This document shows, in pieces, positions 61,365 through 64,000 of a stretch of DNA of 64,000 nt; position 1 is the first letter of the stretch, and every line of letters starts with the position of its first letter. Source of the DNA: CAZCDS01 sp964497585 (lineage in GTDB: Bacteria > Desulfobacterota > Desulfomonilia > Desulfomonilales > Desulfomonilaceae). Below the pieces are notes generated by a model. The model saw only the letters and a list, made by a program, of their open reading frames with translations, made no database searches and was not told where the DNA came from. Where the stretch lies: the NCBI GenBank assembly GCA_964497585.1, contig CAZCDS010000010.1, positions 81,822 through 145,821 on the forward strand, given 5' to 3'. The translations under genes were made by a program, and so were the position numbers.

Positions 61365-62465
61365 CTATTCCGGGTACTGATCGAAGAGTCGCCCCCACTT
61401 GCTCTTCTTCTTGAACGCTTCTATCTGCGGTTTGGCCTTGAGCGGCCAGTATACGAAATCGTGATAGAAAAACGATCCGAAAACGAACAGATAAACCAGA
61501 GGAGTCCTGAAAAAAAGGTGCTGCAAGGGCCGGAGCGGCCCGAACCAGATGAAGTTGCCAACGAACGAGGCGGCATTATTCCCCACAGAGAATCCCCAGT
61601 CTTCCCGGGAAATGTCCTTCCCCCGCACATCGATCTCTTCCGGGCGACCGATGCCGAGGCCCGATTCATGGGCAATCCGGATGAAGTCCAACTCCATCGG
61701 TTCGAACCCCATCATCTTTGCGGCAACCGCATCGATGGCCGTACTGTCCCCGGACGCGAGCATCAGGTCCTTTTCGACGGGAACCATGGTCCTGGGACCG
61801 GGCCCGTTTCCGCAGACGGTACCGTCCATTACCGTGAAGATCCCCCTGTGGATCTCCTTTTGGATAGCCAGCAAGTCGTTGAGCGTCTCGTGAATGACCG
61901 AATGAGTGTAATGCCTTCTCGATGTCAGAAGCCCGCCGAACGCGTTCTTCATCGAGCCGGTCGTTCCCGTGTAAATGTGACACTTAACCGTGGGTAAGTG
62001 AACGATATTCTTGCCGATGAAGTACTCCGGGATGCGCATCCCATCCGGGAAGATCTCCCCCAGTACCCGCATCTCCGCCTGGGGCCTAAAAGGGATCCAC
62101 CGAATATCCTCTTCCCGAAAATTGTACAGGACCGGGATCTTGTATTTCTCGAAGATGGGGACGTACTTGTTGAGTTTCTCGCCTTTGAACGCGTTGGTGA
62201 CGACCGTCTCGTTTTGGACGGCGACGATCTCTTCGTATCCGGCTTCCTTGAGTGCCAGGATGACGCCTTCCAACTGCCACGGTGTGGTGTTGGCGCTGAG
62301 GAAGGGAAAGTGCCAGGATATGTTGTCTTTGAGAATCACCGGAGCGGACGGGTCAAGAAAGTCCCTGAAACGGGCGTCTTCCATTGCTTGGGCGATATCT
62401 TCGAGGACGGTTTCGGGTTCGGTCTCCTTCACTGCAACGATCGGTATGTCTGTCATTGTCGCCAC
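61365..62465 (-). CDS. DUF362-family protein
   Basis: 366 residues. DUF362 motifs: the N-terminal VILKDNISWHFPF, HLPTVKCHIYTGTTGSMKNAFGGLLTSRRHYTH, and TVMDGTVCGNGPGPRTMVPVEKDLMLASGDSTAIDAVAAKMMG. Family members often carry 4Fe-4S domains, but no cysteine cluster is in this chain. A hydrophobic tail (LVYLFVFGSFFYHDFVYWPL) could dock to the membrane. Function uncharacterised. Same strand as the zinc-ribbon gene 6 bases upstream (62472), so the two form an operon. Confidence 0.85.
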   Translation of the reverse strand: MATMTDIPIVAVKETEPETVLEDIAQAMEDARFRDFLDPSAPVILKDNISWHFPFLSANTTPWQLEGVILALKEAGYEEIVAVQNETVVTNAFKGEKLNKYVPIFEKYKIPVLYNFREEDIRWIPFRPQAEMRVLGEIFPDGMRIPEYFIGKNIVHLPTVKCHIYTGTTGSMKNAFGGLLTSRRHYTHSVIHETLNDLLAIQKEIHRGIFTVMDGTVCGNGPGPRTMVPVEKDLMLASGDSTAIDAVAAKMMGFEPMELDFIRIAHESGLGIGRPEEIDVRGKDISREDWGFSVGNNAASFVGNFIWFGPLRPLQHLFFRTPLVYLFVFGSFFYHDFVYWPLKAKPQIEAFKKKSKWGRLFDQYPE

Positions 62466-62471
62466 GTGGAT

Positions 62472-63491
62472 CTACATTCTCCTCTTGAGTATCTTGAATA
62501 ATCCGCCGACGAGATCGAGAACGTCAGGACCGCCGAAATCCATGGAGCTGTCGGGGAACATGCCGGCCGACGTATAGTCCCCGTCCGCGAGCATCCGTTC
62601 CCGACGGAGCTTCTCCAGCTTCCGCTCTTCCTTGAGGTTCCGTAGCTGAATCTCTCTGGCCCTTTCCAGACCCCCTCTTGCGATGAACTCCATGATCTTT
62701 TCCAGCTCCCCGCCGTCGAACCATATCCCGTGCTCTCCGCAGATGTCCAGGATTACTCCCGAGGTAAGCGCGAAATTCTTGCGATTCATCAGGGTCTTGC
62801 AGACGGGACAGCGGAGGTAGACGATCCGCGCGTCGAATTCGGTTTCCTCCCGGGAAGGCCTTGCCATGCTCTCGATGACCCTTTGGGAGGAGTCCTGCAT
62901 CATTTCGAATGTCTCGTGGGGCACAAAGAGCCCGCTGCATTTGATGCATCCCGCAACGGAGAAATCGACAACGTCGAGCTTACGCATCGGCTCTCCGCAC
63001 CGAGGGCAGGGCCTGTCCTTCAGGATCTCGGCTTCGTCGTCCTGCTTTTTTGCGGGCCTCGCACAGATCATGCAGAATCGGCTTCCCGCGGGAATCCTCT
63101 GAAAACAGTGCGGACAATGAACCGTCTTGCCCTTGAGCGAGAAATCGAGATGCGATCCGCAATACCCGCACGTCTCTGCTCCCCGCTTCACCGCGGCCCC
63201 GCAGGAAGGACAATGCAGCACCAGCCCGGTGTCGAGATCGACCGAAGTCTTGGCCTTCCTCTGGGGATCGGGCTTGGTCTCCTCCCCGAAGCGTATCCTC
63301 AGATTCTCCTCACGGCGGGCGAAGTGCTCGGGGGTAAGATCACCGCTCTTCTTGAGTACTCCCACAAGACGGGTCATCTGGGAATGGGTGACCGCGAACT
63401 TCTTCTGCAGTTCCTCATCGGTCCTTCCCCAGAGGAAATCCTCAATGAACTCCTTCTTGTTGATATGCCGCTTTCCGCGCGTTTCAGCCAT
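62472..63491 (-). CDS. Zinc-ribbon protein (TFIIB-type zf motifs)
   Basis: 339 residues from ATG 63491 (MAETRGKRHINKKEF); the frame to 63623 has no extra homology. Contains several zinc-binding C-X2-C pairs: HCPSCGAAVKRGAETCGYCG, HCPHCFQRIPAGSRFCMICA, CPRCGEPMRKLD...CIKCSGLF, and RCPVCKTLMNRKNF with the CGEHGIWFDGGELEKI tail typical of zf-TFIIB proteins. Role unknown: protein-protein or nucleic-acid scaffold. Start of the DUF362 operon. Confidence 0.8.
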   Translation of the reverse strand: MAETRGKRHINKKEFIEDFLWGRTDEELQKKFAVTHSQMTRLVGVLKKSGDLTPEHFARREENLRIRFGEETKPDPQRKAKTSVDLDTGLVLHCPSCGAAVKRGAETCGYCGSHLDFSLKGKTVHCPHCFQRIPAGSRFCMICARPAKKQDDEAEILKDRPCPRCGEPMRKLDVVDFSVAGCIKCSGLFVPHETFEMMQDSSQRVIESMARPSREETEFDARIVYLRCPVCKTLMNRKNFALTSGVILDICGEHGIWFDGGELEKIMEFIARGGLERAREIQLRNLKEERKLEKLRRERMLADGDYTSAGMFPDSSMDFGGPDVLDLVGGLFKILKRRM

Positions 63492-64000
63492 AGCCGACTC
63501 CCGGGAATCCCTCGGTCGCTCACCCCTATCATACATCCCTTTTGACCTGTGCTTCAAGCGGCCAGGGTTTGCCGGGGACCAAGGGGAAATCTCCAGTTCC
63601 GTGGGAGATCGGTTCAGAAACACCTTTACGACCTTTCCCTACGGCCAGCGGCTCCAGTGGGACAGGCCGACGATCTTTCCGGATAGGGTCTTTGGAGCGT
63701 CTATTCAGTGATTATAAAAGCCGGTGTCCGCCGAATCAATGGCTGAGGGATATGTCTGGGTGACAGCAAAATACTCCCGCGCCTGCCCTCGACCACCATT
63801 CAAGGGTTGCGGTCGCCCCGCAACGAAAGTAGCGGCCTGTCAGCTCGAAGCCATTGAGCTTTGTGGCGGCGGTCCGGGAGGACCTATTTGCCAACGGCCT
63901 ACCCTGGTGCACGCTTACTTCAATTCCCACTTTCGCCTCACCGTGACAGGACATTCCCCAGATTTTCGTAGGTGAGTAGTGTTTTGGTGTGGGATTGTTT
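63492..64000. other. Non-coding right edge
   Basis: 509 bases to the window edge without a supported gene. A perfect stem GTTGCGG/CCGCAAC surrounds 63806-63824. A minus-strand frame at 63736-63954 is open but has no ribosome-binding site. Confidence 0.35.

Noticed and set aside
63736..63954. 72-codon minus-strand frame at the right edge
   Set aside because: No ribosome-binding site; low-confidence relation to any family.

Overview
The window looks like a chromosomal segment of a sulfate- or sulfite-reducing deltaproteobacterium (Desulfobacterota). The left edge carries dsrM and the 5' part of dsrK, the membrane redox module of dissimilatory sulfite reduction. A siroheme-decarboxylase subunit, an RpoH heat-shock block, and a methylmalonyl-CoA/propionate block with SucCD fit the same kind of organism. 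GC is moderately high by eye (high fifties percent). The genus cannot be fixed from sequence alone; Desulfomonile- or Syntrophobacter-like lineages are the impression.

Layout. 1-2.7 kb: dsrK (cut by the left edge), dsrM and an RsbRD_N-domain gene, all on the minus strand. 3.4-13.7 kb: mixed housekeeping and hypothetical genes: a large pentapeptide-repeat protein, a methyltransferase, an HD phosphohydrolase, a CHAT-like protein without its catalytic dyad, rpsT, murJ, a 4Fe-4S protein, a spermidine-synthase-like enzyme and an endonuclease V-like protein. 13.7-14.6 kb: a long non-coding stretch with a tight cluster of DnaA-box matches. 14.6-18.7 kb: a diadenylate cyclase fused to YbbR repeats, a GAF/degenerate-GGDEF protein and MreB, which link c-di-AMP to the cell envelope. 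18.9-28.7 kb: siroheme decarboxylase, a DUF1615 protein, rpoH, two hsp20 genes, a xerC-type recombinase, hslVU and an Old Yellow Enzyme. 28.9-32.8 kb: a VWA-domain protein, the RNase P RNA gene (rnpB, absent from a protein-only view), an Arg-rich exported protein and a small membrane protein. 33.4-37.0 kb: acyl-CoA ligase translationally coupled to a CoA-transferase/GNAT fusion.

37.0-43.0 kb is an accessory island, visibly less GC-rich in parts. It holds a membrane-anchored TPR protein with a small membrane partner, a hicBA toxin-antitoxin pair, an orphan HigA-type antitoxin, a methyltransferase, and two diverged copies of a short repeat beside the toxin-antitoxin genes. 43.1-47.5 kb: a receiver/AAA+/LpxC triple fusion with an inactive-looking sigma-54 motor, and a Pro/Ala/Lys-rich exported protein. 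47.8-54.2 kb: a co-directional run sucC-sucD-carboxyltransferase-B12 mutase subunit-panB-panE (propionate/succinyl-CoA interconversion plus pantothenate for CoA). 54.2-63.5 kb: two tandem SH3-like secreted paralogues, uvrA, a small helical protein, a DUF362 protein and a zinc-ribbon protein.

The most unusual features are the receiver-AAA-LpxC fusion, the CHAT-like protein lacking its His/Cys, the CdaA-YbbR/degenerate GGDEF/MreB cluster, the TPR/membrane pair in the island, and the DnaA-box cluster. No CRISPR array, prophage, complete insertion sequence, tRNA or rRNA operon was seen.
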